The translations under genes were made by a program, and so were the position numbers. This document shows, piece after piece, positions 6,841 to 15,003 of a stretch of 19,386 nt of DNA; the first letter of the stretch is position 1; each line of letters begins with the position of its first letter. The stretch lies in contig JAUXWS010000038.1 in assembly GCA_030685015.1 (NCBI GenBank), positions 1-19,386 of the forward strand, read 5' to 3'. The notes under the pieces are model-generated. The model saw nothing but the letters and a program-made list of their open reading frames with translations. It was not told where the DNA came from and did not search any database. The stretch is from a bacterium. GTDB lineage: Bacteria > CAIWAD01.

Positions 6841-7539
6841 ATGGCCATGCCCCGACAAGACGGGACGGCGGGCCCCCCGACGGGACCCGCCGTTCTCATG
6901 CTGGATCTGGGCGGCGTGCTGGTCCAGCTGGACGAGGAGGCCTTCCAGGCCGCCTGGACCCAGTTGGGCGTGCCCCGCCGCAAGCTGGAGCGCTTCCTGG
7001 CGGGGCCGCGCAACCGCGACTGGAACCTGGGCAGGATCCCGCCGGAGGACTTTCCCCGGCTGTTGCGGAGGGATCTGGGGCTGCCGGGCTGGCCGGCGGA
7101 TCGCCTGCGCCAGGCCTGGAACGCGCTCATCGGCGAGGCCGATCCCGCCGTGGCGGACCTGGCGCGACGGGCGGCAGCGGGTGGCCTGCGGGTGGGCCTG
7201 CTCTCCAACACGGATCCCTGGCACTGGGAGGCGGCGGCCCGCCAGCTGCCCTTCCGGGAGTTCGATCCACTGGGGCTCTCCTTCGAGCTGGCCGCCCTCA
7301 AGCCCGACCCGGCCATTTTCCGCAACGTGCTGGCCGCCGGGGATCCCGAGCTGCCGCGGCCCCGCCCGGAGGAGATCCTCTTCGTGGATGACCGCGCCGA
7401 GAACCTGGTGGCGGCGGCCCAGGCCGGCTTCCGCACCTGGCACCATGAGGGTGGCGCGGCGGGCCTGACCCGGCTGGAAACCCTGCTGGACTTGGACAGC
7501 GGCGGGCGTCTGGAGATCCGAGCCCGGCCGCGTCCCTGA
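6841..7539 (+). CDS. HAD-superfamily hydrolase, YihX-like
   Basis: About 232 residues from the ATG at 6841. Motif I is DLGGVLV (D22), with Gly instead of the second Asp, as in YihX-type sugar-phosphate phosphatases. Motif II is LLSNTD (S122), the motif III Lys is ALKPDP (K154), and motif IV is FVDDRAENL (D183, D184). A helical cap lies between motifs I and II. It most likely removes phosphate from a small metabolite; the substrate is unknown. The start is uncertain: no good ribosome site precedes 6841 or 6847, and the ATG at 6898 lies just before motif I and would give the usual family length. It follows ccsA by 30 nt and precedes the M16 peptidase by 26 nt, suggesting one transcript. Confidence 0.85.
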   Translation: MAMPRQDGTAGPPTGPAVLMLDLGGVLVQLDEEAFQAAWTQLGVPRRKLERFLAGPRNRDWNLGRIPPEDFPRLLRRDLGLPGWPADRLRQAWNALIGEADPAVADLARRAAAGGLRVGLLSNTDPWHWEAAARQLPFREFDPLGLSFELAALKPDPAIFRNVLAAGDPELPRPRPEEILFVDDRAENLVAAAQAGFRTWHHEGGAAGLTRLETLLDLDSGGRLEIRARPRP

Positions 7540-7565
7540 CATCCCATCTCGTGAGGTTGGCTTTG

Positions 7566-10229
7566 ATGGATCGCTCCCTTCCCCTCCTTGTCGTGGTCGG
7601 TAGCTGGCTGGCCTGGGCGGCGGTGGCGCCGGCGCGCCCCCCCCTCCCCGCCCTGCCCGCCAATGCCAGCCTGGCGAGGCTGGACAACGGCCTCGACGTG
7701 CTGCTGCTGCACCTCCCCGACGCCCCGATGACGGGCCTCAACGTCCAGGTGAAGGCGGGCAGCGCCCGCGAGAGCTTCCGCACCAGCGGCATGACCCACA
7801 TGCTGGAGCACCTGCTCTTCAATGGCACCGAGCAGTGGGACCAGGCCGCCCTCTACGAGCGGCAGGACCGGCTGGGCGCCTACAACAACGCCAACACGGG
7901 CCGGCACTACACCAACTTCATGCTTCTGCTCCCGACCGCCGACCTGGCCGGCGGGATGGAACTGCAGAGCCAGATGCTCTTCCACAGCATCCTGCCCCCG
8001 GAGAAATTCGGGAAGGAACGCGGCATCGTGCTTGAGGAGCTGGCCCAGGCGGGGGACGATCCGGCCCAGGCCCTCGAGACACTGTGGGAGGATTTCCTCT
8101 ACGCGGGCAGCTCCTTCGCGCTGCCCGTGCTGGGCACTCCCGCCACCATCCGCCACATGGAGCGCGACCAGGTCCTCGACTATTATCGGACCTGGTACGT
8201 GCCCAACAACATGCTGCTCTCGGTGGTGGGGGGCTTCGATCCCTCCACCGTGCTGGCCGAGGTGGAGCGCTGGTACGGCGGAGCCGTCCCCGGCGACTCG
8301 CCCGCGTGGCGCGTGACGCCCATCCAGTGGCGGCCGGGGGAGATCCGCAGCCGCCGGGCCGCCGTGCCGGGCCGCCGCCTGCGCCTGGCCTGGCCGGCCC
8401 CCGACCAGACCGAGGCCGGCCACCTGGCCGCTGGCCTGCTCGCCTGGGCGGCGGGGGATCCGCGCGACGGCGTGCTGCCCGCCCTGCTCTTCGCCGAGGG
8501 CCTGCCGCCCATGAGCGGGCTGCGGCTCTGCCACCTGGACGAGGCGGGCGGCGGGCGCTTCGAGCTGGAGGCCGATCTGCCCCCCGGGCTGGAGGCCGGG
8601 GAAGCCGTCGAGGGGCTTGCCCGCGCCATGGCCCGCCTGCAGGATCACGCCTTCCCGGAGCGCCTCATCGCCCAGCGCGTCCTCGAGGAGCGCAGCAGCC
8701 TGGCCCAGTTGATGGAGAAGCCCCACTACTTCGGACTGATGGAGGCGGCCGCCTTCGCCCAGCAGGGCTTCGAGCCGGTCCTGACGCGGGGCGCCCGCCT
8801 GGCCGCCCTCGGCCCGGGGGACCTGCGCGCCTGCGCCGCCCGCTGGCTGGCCGCCACCCCGCCCATGGCCCTGCTCCTGGAGCCGGACAGCACGCCGGCG
8901 ACGAGCCGTGCCCCCCGGGAGGCGGATCGTGTGCGCGAGCCGGGCGGAGCAGGTCGCCCCGCCCTCATCGTGGAGGGTGGTCGGCCCTCCGAGGTCTTCG
9001 CCCTGCAGATCCTGGTGCGCGGCCGCGCCGTGTGGGAGGGCGACAGCGCCGCCGGCGGCCTCACCCTCATCCACCAGCTGATGCAGGAGGGCGCGGCGGG
9101 CCAGGGCGCCGCCCAGTTGGCCGAGCGCCTGCGTCGCGTGGGCGGCAAGCTGACGGTGGCGGACAACCCGGCCATCCCCTACGACGACCACTACACCAGT
9201 TCCAGCCACAGTTTCCTGCGGCTGGAGGCGCTGGGCGAGCACTGGCAGGCCGCCTGCTCCCTGGCCGTGGACCTGCTGCTGCGGCCCGACCTGCCCGGGA
9301 CGGCGCTGGCACGGCTGAAGGAGCGCCAGCTGGAACTGCTGGGAAGGAGGGACGGCAGCGCGCGGGCGCGCAGCCGCCAGCTGCTGGACAGCCTGACCCT
9401 GGGCGGCCTGCCCGCCGCCCTGCCGCCCGAGGGGCGGCCCGGGAGCATGGCGCGGCTGGAGTGGGATGACCTGCGCCACCTGCACGCCGTGGCCTTCCGC
9501 CCCGAGAACCTGATCGTGGCGGCCCTGGGGCCGGCGCCCGCCGCCGAGATGGCCGATTGCCTGCGCGGCCTGCTCGCCCCCTTCCCTGTCTCCCCCCCGA
9601 CCGAGGATCTGGCCCGGCTGGCGCGGCGCAGCCCCTGGATGAGGGAGCACACGATGGACCGGCCCTTGTGGCCACCCCGTCTGCTCGCCCCGGTCACGTC
9701 GGAGGACCTGGAGTTGAGCGAGACACTGGGCGGCGAGATGGGCGCCCTCCGTCTGGGCAGCCGTCTGGCCATCGACCCGGCGGACGGTCCCGCCCTGCGA
9801 CTCCTGCTGGCCGTGCTGAGCGACCGCATGGCCTTCGACCTGCGTGAAGAGCGGGGCCTGGCCTACTCCATCGGCTGTGGCGCCGCCATCAACGGCGAGC
9901 GCGCCACCCTGGAGGCCTACATGGGCACGCGGCCCGAGAACATGGCCGAAGCCCTGGCCGGGCTGCGCCGCCACCTGGCGGCCGATCATCCGCCGGTGGG
10001 CCAGGATGAGCTGGACAAGGTGCGCGGCGGCCTCCTGGGGCGGGAGTTGATGCGCTCCCTGGCCAGCATCAACCAGGCCTGGCGCCTGGCCATGGCCGAG
10101 CTGGGCGGCCGGCCCGAGGAGGCGATGGGCGAGGAGGAGTCGCTGCGCGCCGTCAGGCCCGAGGATCTGGCCCGCGTCTCGCGGTCCTATCTTGCCCCGG
10201 CCCGCTGGATCACCATCGTGGTGCAATAG
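7566..10229 (+). CDS. Exported M16-family zinc metallopeptidase (two-unit)
   Basis: 887 residues from the ATG at 7566, chosen because GTGAGG precedes it by about 9 nt; a GTG at 7551 is the alternative. An N-terminal signal peptide (MDRSLPLLVVVGSWLAWAAVA) predicts export. The inverted zinc motif HMLEH (H78, E81, H82) sits in THMLEHLLFNGT, and the third ligand is E157 or E158 in ERGIVLEELA, the right distance away. The protein has two tandem M16 units. The second starts near residue 475, ends with the conserved FDLREERGLAYSIG segment and lacks its own HxxEH, as expected for the inactive half. It probably degrades peptides in the periplasm. It ends 8 nt before the M1-like gene, so the two are likely co-expressed. 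Confidence 0.93.
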   Translation: MDRSLPLLVVVGSWLAWAAVAPARPPLPALPANASLARLDNGLDVLLLHLPDAPMTGLNVQVKAGSARESFRTSGMTHMLEHLLFNGTEQWDQAALYERQDRLGAYNNANTGRHYTNFMLLLPTADLAGGMELQSQMLFHSILPPEKFGKERGIVLEELAQAGDDPAQALETLWEDFLYAGSSFALPVLGTPATIRHMERDQVLDYYRTWYVPNNMLLSVVGGFDPSTVLAEVERWYGGAVPGDSPAWRVTPIQWRPGEIRSRRAAVPGRRLRLAWPAPDQTEAGHLAAGLLAWAAGDPRDGVLPALLFAEGLPPMSGLRLCHLDEAGGGRFELEADLPPGLEAGEAVEGLARAMARLQDHAFPERLIAQRVLEERSSLAQLMEKPHYFGLMEAAAFAQQGFEPVLTRGARLAALGPGDLRACAARWLAATPPMALLLEPDSTPATSRAPREADRVREPGGAGRPALIVEGGRPSEVFALQILVRGRAVWEGDSAAGGLTLIHQLMQEGAAGQGAAQLAERLRRVGGKLTVADNPAIPYDDHYTSSSHSFLRLEALGEHWQAACSLAVDLLLRPDLPGTALARLKERQLELLGRRDGSARARSRQLLDSLTLGGLPAALPPEGRPGSMARLEWDDLRHLHAVAFRPENLIVAALGPAPAAEMADCLRGLLAPFPVSPPTEDLARLARRSPWMREHTMDRPLWPPRLLAPVTSEDLELSETLGGEMGALRLGSRLAIDPADGPALRLLLAVLSDRMAFDLREERGLAYSIGCGAAINGERATLEAYMGTRPENMAEALAGLRRHLAADHPPVGQDELDKVRGGLLGRELMRSLASINQAWRLAMAELGGRPEEAMGEEESLRAVRPEDLARVSRSYLAPARWITIVVQ

Positions 10230-10237
10230 GAGCAGCC

Positions 10238-12424
10238 ATGTCCGCCACCAATCCTTTTCAGCCCTCCCGCGTTCTGCCGCTGCTGGCCCTGGGCCTCCTG
10301 ACCGCCTCCTGTGGCGGCCGCTTCCTGTGCAAGATGCCGGTGACGGGCGGTCCCGAGCCCTTCATCCCCCGGCACCACGCCTCTTTCCTCCGGCTGGACC
10401 CGCCTCTCCACGACGTGCAGTTGCGGGACACGATCCGCTACGAGGGCACCTTCACCCGCTTCGAGCTGAACGCGGGCCTCGAACTGACCCGCCTGGAAGT
10501 GGGCGGCCGCCAGGTTCCGCTCAAGCGCCTGATGATGGTGCCGGCCGAGACGGGCGGCCCGGGGGCGCGCACCACCTACCTGGTCACCTGCCGTCTGCCG
10601 GCGGCCAGCGTGGCGGTGATCCATGCCCGCGGCCGACTCTGGCAGGACCCTGCCCAGGTGCGTTTCGGGCACGAGACGGTGGGGGGCGAGCTGATGGCGA
10701 CGGTGGGCGGGGAGGGGGCTTGGTTCTCCCCCGAGGCGGCCATCCTGGCCGTGGTGGGACAGGGCGAGCTGGTGCCCCATCGCCTGCACGCCGACCTGCC
10801 CGCCGACTGGTCCCTGGTGACCGACGGCCGGCTCGTCCAGGATCGGACGGAGGCGGGGCGGCGCCTCATGAGCTGGGACGAGCCCCTCCCGGGGGGACCG
10901 CTCTCCATCGCCGCGGGACCCTACGACGTGCGCCAGGAGATGGTGGACGGGGTCGAGCTGTCCACTTGGTTCTTCCGTCGTGATCCGGCCCAGCCCTACA
11001 TCGGCATGTCCGGACCGGTGGACGACGAGGAGGTGCGGGCCACGCTCCATCGCATGAGCGCCCACTACCTGCGCATGTACCGGGATTGGCTGGGACCCTA
11101 TCCCTACGCCAAGTTCGCCGTGGTGGAGAGCTTCTTCCCCAGCGGCTACGGCATGCCCTCCTGGACCCTGCTGGGATCCCAGGTCATCCGCATGCCCTAC
11201 ATCCCCTACACCAGCCTGGGGCACGAGCTGCTCCACAACTACTGGGGCAACGGCGTCTACGTGGACGCCTCCCGCGGCAACTGGTGCGAGGGGCTCACCG
11301 TCTACGGCGCCGACTACCGCTACAAACTGCAGGAGAGCCCGGAGGCGGCGCGCGACTACCGCAAGGGCCTGCTCAAGGATTACCGCAACTACGTGGACGG
11401 CCGGCGCGACCTCCCCCTGCGGGATTTCCGCAACCGCCATGACGGCGCGACACGGGCCATCGGCTATGGCAAGTCGATGATGGTGTTCCACATGCTGGCG
11501 CAGCTGGTGGGGGAGGACGAGCTGGACAGGATCCAGCGCAGCTTCCATCTGGGCTTCACGGGGCGCGAGGCCACGTGGGACGACTTCATCGCCCTCTGCG
11601 AGCAGGAGGGACAGCTGGACTTGGCGCGCTTCAAGGCCCAATGGCTGGATCGGGCCGGCGCCCCCTCGCTGCGGCTGGAGGATCTGGACTGGGAGAACGG
11701 CCATCTGCGGGGCCGGGTGCGGCAGGTGCAGGGTGGCGCCGCCTACGAGCTGGACATCCCCCTGCTGGTGGAGTGCCACGACGGCACGGTGATGCGCGAA
11801 CGGCTTCTGATGGAGGCCGACACCCTGGACATCGACCTGGCCTGCCCCGAGCCGCGGCGGGTGGCGCTCGACCCCGCTTTCGACCTCTTCCGCCTGCTGG
11901 ACGGGAGGGAAGTGGAAGCGACGGTGGGGCTGGTCATGGGCGAGGAGGATCCGCTCTTCCTGGCGCCGCGCTCCTGGCTGCTGGATGCGATCCGCCGCGA
12001 GGCGCTGCAAACCTTCGCCTCCGCCCTGCGCGATCTGAGCGGACCGGAGTGGATGGCGCTGGAGGACTACGATCCGGCGATCCTGGCCAAACGCAGCGTG
12101 ATCGGCGTGAACCTGGCGGCCGTGCCGGAGGGGCTGGAGGCCAGCGACCTGCGCCTGTCGGACGCGGAGTGGGGCCTGGCCGGGGAGAGAGGACAGCGGA
12201 CGGAGAGCAGCCTGGTGCTGTCCCTCAAGAGCCTGCGCAACGACCGCAAGGGCGCCCTCCTCTTCTGGGTGCCCGGTCCCGAGGCGCTGCCTGCCCTGGC
12301 CCGCAAGGTGCCACACTACGGCAAGTACAGCTACCTGGCCTTTGATCGCGAGGGCATCAACCTGCTCAAGGGCAACATGGCGCCCCGGGGCAATCCGCTG
12401 GAGCGGCGCTTCGGCGGCTGGTAG
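10238..12424 (+). CDS. M1-like gluzincin metallopeptidase, lipoprotein
   Basis: 728 residues. The start is supported by AGGAG 6 nt upstream. A signal peptide ends in LLTASC, a plausible lipobox (Cys25). The catalytic motif is HELLH (H329, E330, H333) followed by NYWGN, and E351 (NWCEGLTVY) is the likely third zinc ligand. There are 17 residues between H333 and E351; classical M1 enzymes have 18. Y410 in IGYGKSMMVFHML matches the M1 transition-state Tyr region. Where aminopeptidases have GAMEN, this protein has SGYGMPS (302-308), so the Glu that binds the free N-terminus is missing. It may therefore be an endopeptidase or have an altered specificity. Residues beyond about 470 form a C-terminal region I do not recognise. 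Confidence 0.85.
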   Translation: MSATNPFQPSRVLPLLALGLLTASCGGRFLCKMPVTGGPEPFIPRHHASFLRLDPPLHDVQLRDTIRYEGTFTRFELNAGLELTRLEVGGRQVPLKRLMMVPAETGGPGARTTYLVTCRLPAASVAVIHARGRLWQDPAQVRFGHETVGGELMATVGGEGAWFSPEAAILAVVGQGELVPHRLHADLPADWSLVTDGRLVQDRTEAGRRLMSWDEPLPGGPLSIAAGPYDVRQEMVDGVELSTWFFRRDPAQPYIGMSGPVDDEEVRATLHRMSAHYLRMYRDWLGPYPYAKFAVVESFFPSGYGMPSWTLLGSQVIRMPYIPYTSLGHELLHNYWGNGVYVDASRGNWCEGLTVYGADYRYKLQESPEAARDYRKGLLKDYRNYVDGRRDLPLRDFRNRHDGATRAIGYGKSMMVFHMLAQLVGEDELDRIQRSFHLGFTGREATWDDFIALCEQEGQLDLARFKAQWLDRAGAPSLRLEDLDWENGHLRGRVRQVQGGAAYELDIPLLVECHDGTVMRERLLMEADTLDIDLACPEPRRVALDPAFDLFRLLDGREVEATVGLVMGEEDPLFLAPRSWLLDAIRREALQTFASALRDLSGPEWMALEDYDPAILAKRSVIGVNLAAVPEGLEASDLRLSDAEWGLAGERGQRTESSLVLSLKSLRNDRKGALLFWVPGPEALPALARKVPHYGKYSYLAFDREGINLLKGNMAPRGNPLERRFGGW

Positions 12425-12608
12425 CGAACCTCAGCAGCATCAAGCGACTGCACAGGACCTTTAGTCAGTGATAGGCGATGCATATCAGATATCAGCGGTA
12501 ATTATTCTGTCAATCCTTTTCATGGCCTTCTTTTGTTTATCGATCGAGTTCATCAATTTGGAGTCCCCCCGCATCAGCTGAACATTCATCAGAATTGGAG
12601 AGCGCTCT
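12425..12608. other. AT-richer intergenic region before lipoprotein operon
   Basis: 184 nt between the M1-like gene and the CsgG-family gene. Composition drops sharply here compared with the preceding 7 kb. The promoter of the lipoprotein operon should lie here, but no convincing -35/-10 pair could be assigned; TATTCT at 12503-12508 is the best -10-like hexamer and lacks a good -35 at 17 nt. GGAG at 12597-12600 is the ribosome site for the CsgG gene. Confidence 0.4.
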
Positions 12609-13586
12609 ATGACTAGAATCTCACTTGTCATACCCCTTCTGGCGTTGCTGTTGGCAGGTTGTGCGACTGTCCAGAAACCAGAGATCGTCCGGGTGCCGGG
12701 GACACGATCTATCAGTCCCAGCATGGAGCAAAGTGCGCAAGCTGCCAAGGCTGGACTGAAGAGAAAGGTCGCTGTCGGTCGATTCTCCAATGAGACCAAT
12801 TATGGTCAGAGCGTGTTCGTGCAAAACGCCCCGGACAAAGTTGGCAAGCAGGCCTTGGACATCCTTTCCGCGAAACTGCTTGAAACAGAGCGCTTCATCC
12901 TGCTGGAGCGATCTGATCTGGAGATCATCCAGGATGAGTTGCGTCTTGGTGGACTTGAGCCTTTGAAGAACTCGGCTGACTACCTGATCGTTGGATCTGT
13001 AACCGCGTTTGGCCGCAAGGACGAAGGTGAAGTGGGGGTTTTCAGCCGAACGAAAAAGCAAACAGCCAATGCCAAGGTTCATGTCAGATTGGTTGATGTG
13101 CGAACGGGTCGGATTATCTACAGCGAGGAGGGGGAAGGGGAAGCATCCTCCGAGGCTGGAACCGTGTTGGGAGTCGGCGGCCGTGCCGGATATGACAGCA
13201 GCCTCAATGACAGGGCCCTGGAGGCCGCAATTGGGAACCTTGCCTCACGTATCATCGAGAATCTGCTTAACAGACCTTGGACCAGTTTCGTGCTTGGCAG
13301 GGAGGAGGACCTTTGGATCATTGCCGGTGGAAGCCGGCAGGGAATCCGGGTTGGGGAGCGTTTCAGCGTGGTGACGGAGGGTAAGAAAATCAACAATCCG
13401 CAGACCAACATGGTCGTGGAACTGCCAGGAAGGCAAGTGGCCACCTTGGAAGTTGTATCCTGTCATGGTGATTCGCCCGAGAATGAAGTGTCGCTCTGTC
13501 GATTGGTGGATGGAGAATTGGCGGGCTGGATGGACGACGCTGATCCAACCACATTGCGGGTCATGGAGTTGGGAGGTTTACAATGA
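12609..13586 (+). CDS. CsgG/HfaB-family lipoprotein
   Basis: 325 residues. The lipoprotein signal ends LLALLLAGC (Cys18). The CsgG family (the curli secretion channel and relatives) is recognised from several stretches: KVAVGRFSNETNYG, LDILSAKLLETERFILLERSDLEII, ADYLIVGSVTAFG and VRLVDVRTGRIIYSEEGEGEAS. About 100 C-terminal residues after the CsgG core (RIIENLL onward) form an extra small beta-rich domain, RQGIRVGERFSVVTEG onward. This is the first gene of a four-lipoprotein operon containing DUF4810 and DUF799 genes. In other bacteria that trio occurs without curli genes, and its role is poorly defined. The product is probably anchored in the outer membrane facing the periplasm. Confidence 0.88.
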   Translation: MTRISLVIPLLALLLAGCATVQKPEIVRVPGTRSISPSMEQSAQAAKAGLKRKVAVGRFSNETNYGQSVFVQNAPDKVGKQALDILSAKLLETERFILLERSDLEIIQDELRLGGLEPLKNSADYLIVGSVTAFGRKDEGEVGVFSRTKKQTANAKVHVRLVDVRTGRIIYSEEGEGEASSEAGTVLGVGGRAGYDSSLNDRALEAAIGNLASRIIENLLNRPWTSFVLGREEDLWIIAGGSRQGIRVGERFSVVTEGKKINNPQTNMVVELPGRQVATLEVVSCHGDSPENEVSLCRLVDGELAGWMDDADPTTLRVMELGGLQ

Positions 13587-13885
13587 AGGCCATGCCAGTT
13601 TGGCTTGTTGGCTGTTTGCTCGCCATTGCCTGTTCGTGCGGTCATCACTCCGAGATCCGCGTCAAAGCGAGCGAAAGCTATGTGAGATTCTTCGGAAATC
13701 TCGATGGAGTGGCTGTGAGCATCGATAGCGCAGACTTCGTCAGTATTGCTGAGTTCAAATCCAAACATGTATTGGCCACAAGTCCCGGCCGACATGTCAT
13801 TGAAGTACGACGCAACGGTGAGACAATTGTTCTGCGCGAAGTTCTGCTGAGCAATGGCACGACTTTGGAGATTCAAATCCCATGA
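13583..13885 (+). CDS. Small PEGA-like lipoprotein
   Basis: A 100-residue protein starting in an ATGA overlap with the CsgG gene, with GGGAGG 6 nt upstream. The signal ends LLAIACSC; the lipidated Cys is probably C17. The C-terminal half (VSIDSADF...SPGRHVIEVRRNGE...REVLLSNGTTLEIQIP) has the pattern of a PEGA-type beta-sandwich: a short strand, spGrH, a strand, then a final strand after NGTT. Family assignment is tentative. It sits between the CsgG and DUF4810 genes, where other trios are not known to me to carry a fourth gene. The base composition matches its operon partners. Confidence 0.75.
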   Translation: MKAMPVWLVGCLLAIACSCGHHSEIRVKASESYVRFFGNLDGVAVSIDSADFVSIAEFKSKHVLATSPGRHVIEVRRNGETIVLREVLLSNGTTLEIQIP

Positions 13886-14253
13886 ATCGCCAATACTTGA
13901 TCTCAGCCTTGGTTGTCGCCTTGCTGTCTAGCAGCTGCGGACCAACCTCGATCTATAACTATGGTCGATATTCAACTACGCTTTACAAGTATCACAAGAA
14001 CGACGATGCTGACAACTTGCAAGCCCACATGGACGAGCTGAACCGATTAATCTTGTTGGCACAACGATCCGGGAAACGCGTTCCACCAGGCATGCATGGC
14101 GAGTTGGGATACTTTTACACACTCCAGCAAGATCTGCCCTCGGCAGAACAGCACTTTCGCACTGAAATGCAGCTCTATCCCGAGTCTCAAATTTTCATGC
14201 AGCGCATGCTTGATTCCATCAAGGACAGCCAGGAGGGTAAAAATCTTGAGTAA
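13882..14253 (+). CDS. DUF4810 family lipoprotein
   Basis: 123 residues. The signal ends ALLSSSC (Cys19). Features of the DUF4810 family are visible: an N-terminal YNYGRYSTTLYKYHK segment, then VPPGMHGELGYFY (the family's PPG-x-x-x-ELGY signature), then A-x-x-x-F-x-x-E-x-x-x-YPES-x-x-F-x-x-x-ML. It may contain one TPR-like helix pair. Its ATG overlaps the stop of the previous gene by 4 nt, so translation is probably coupled. Together with the CsgG and DUF799 genes it makes up the conserved trio. Confidence 0.88.
   Translation: MNRQYLISALVVALLSSSCGPTSIYNYGRYSTTLYKYHKNDDADNLQAHMDELNRLILLAQRSGKRVPPGMHGELGYFYTLQQDLPSAEQHFRTEMQLYPESQIFMQRMLDSIKDSQEGKNLE
14231..14237 (+). promoter_or_regulatory. 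Ribosome binding site for DUF799 gene (TTG start)
   Basis: AGGAGGG, 8 nt before the TTG at 14246. It lies inside the DUF4810 coding sequence and decides the unusual start codon. The open frame continues upstream to 14096, but that stretch is out-of-frame DUF4810 coding sequence. Confidence 0.8.
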
Positions 14254-14932
14254 AAAGCAATATTTGCGATTGGCCGGAGCGCTGGCGTTGATTCTCGTGA
14301 TGGGAGTCGGTTGCACGGCCGGTCGCCAAACCACAAAGGGACGTGAGTTTCCATTGATGTATGATGCCCGACCAATGACTATTCTTGTAGCACCTCCCAT
14401 CAATACTTCAACAGCAGTCGAAGCCAAGGACTACTACTCCACAACCATCACTGAGCCACTTGCCCAGAAGGGGTTTTACGTCATTCCTTATGAACTTAGC
14501 TCTGCTTTGTTACAGCAGGAAGGGGCCTACGACGCGGAGTTGTTCGTGGACGGACCCTTGGAGAGTTTTCGCGAGCACTTTGGCGCGGATGCCGTGCTGT
14601 TTACAACCATTGAACGCTGGGATCTGAGCTATCTGGTTGTGGCATCAAAGATGACGGTTGCCATTGACTGCCAGCTTCGTTCGACCCATACCGGTGTCGA
14701 GCTATGGAAATACAAGGGGACGATTGTCGTGGACTTGACGGAATCCGGGCAGAAGAGCTTGCTTGCCAATGTGATCTTGACAGCAATCAATACAATGGCC
14801 GCAGACTATGTTCCCGCGGCAAAGCGTGTCAATCTTCAGATCCTAGCCTCCATCCCTGTTGGCCCCTATCACCCCCAGCATGGAAAGGACATGGAGAATC
14901 GGCTGTTGGATCAATCTCCAGAGGTAAAGTAG
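14246..14932 (+). CDS. DUF799 (GNA1162-like) lipoprotein
   Basis: 228 residues from a TTG start that overlaps the DUF4810 stop by 8 nt. The signal peptide SKKQYLRLAGALALILVMG ends before C23 (GVGC), a somewhat weak lipobox. DUF799/GNA1162 family features: MTILVAPPINTSTAVEAKDY (family: short strand, PP-x-N-x-S-T-x-V-x-A), ITEPLAQKGFYVIPYEL, FGADAVLFTTIERWDLSYLV and GVELWKYKGTIVVDL. The fold is known from the Neisseria homologue to resemble TolB-N or the CsgG-like alpha/beta domain. It is the last gene of the operon and is followed by a 13-bp hairpin. It is probably an outer-membrane partner of the CsgG-family product. Confidence 0.88.
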   Translation: MSKKQYLRLAGALALILVMGVGCTAGRQTTKGREFPLMYDARPMTILVAPPINTSTAVEAKDYYSTTITEPLAQKGFYVIPYELSSALLQQEGAYDAELFVDGPLESFREHFGADAVLFTTIERWDLSYLVVASKMTVAIDCQLRSTHTGVELWKYKGTIVVDLTESGQKSLLANVILTAINTMAADYVPAAKRVNLQILASIPVGPYHPQHGKDMENRLLDQSPEVK

Positions 14933-14955
14933 TCTTGCCAGGGACCCAACCTGAC

Positions 14956-14994
14956 TGCAGCAGCCGGTCTAATGATTAAGAACCGGCTGCTGCA
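14956..14994. terminator. 13-bp hairpin between convergent lipoprotein operon and argF
   Basis: The left arm 14956-14968 (TGCAGCAGCCGGT) is the perfect reverse complement of 14982-14994 (ACCGGCTGCTGCA), with a 13-nt AT-rich loop. It lies between two converging stops (14932 plus strand, 15004 minus strand), the classic place for a shared bidirectional terminator. No T-run follows on either strand, so termination would depend mainly on the stem. Confidence 0.7.
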
Positions 14995-15003
14995 TATGTG
15001 CTG

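Noticed and set aside
6726-10226. 1166-codon frame antisense to the HAD and M16 genes
   Set aside because: Low-complexity composition typical of the antisense of high-GC coding DNA. The sense strand carries complete catalytic motifs.
10187-12316. 709-codon frame antisense to the M1-like gene
   Set aside because: Shadow frame with no family motifs and no ribosome site; the sense gene is clear.
14096-14245. Longer DUF799 protein starting at the ATG at 14096
   Set aside because: The added stretch is the out-of-frame translation of DUF4810 coding sequence and would bury the lipoprotein signal. AGGAGGG points to TTG 14246.
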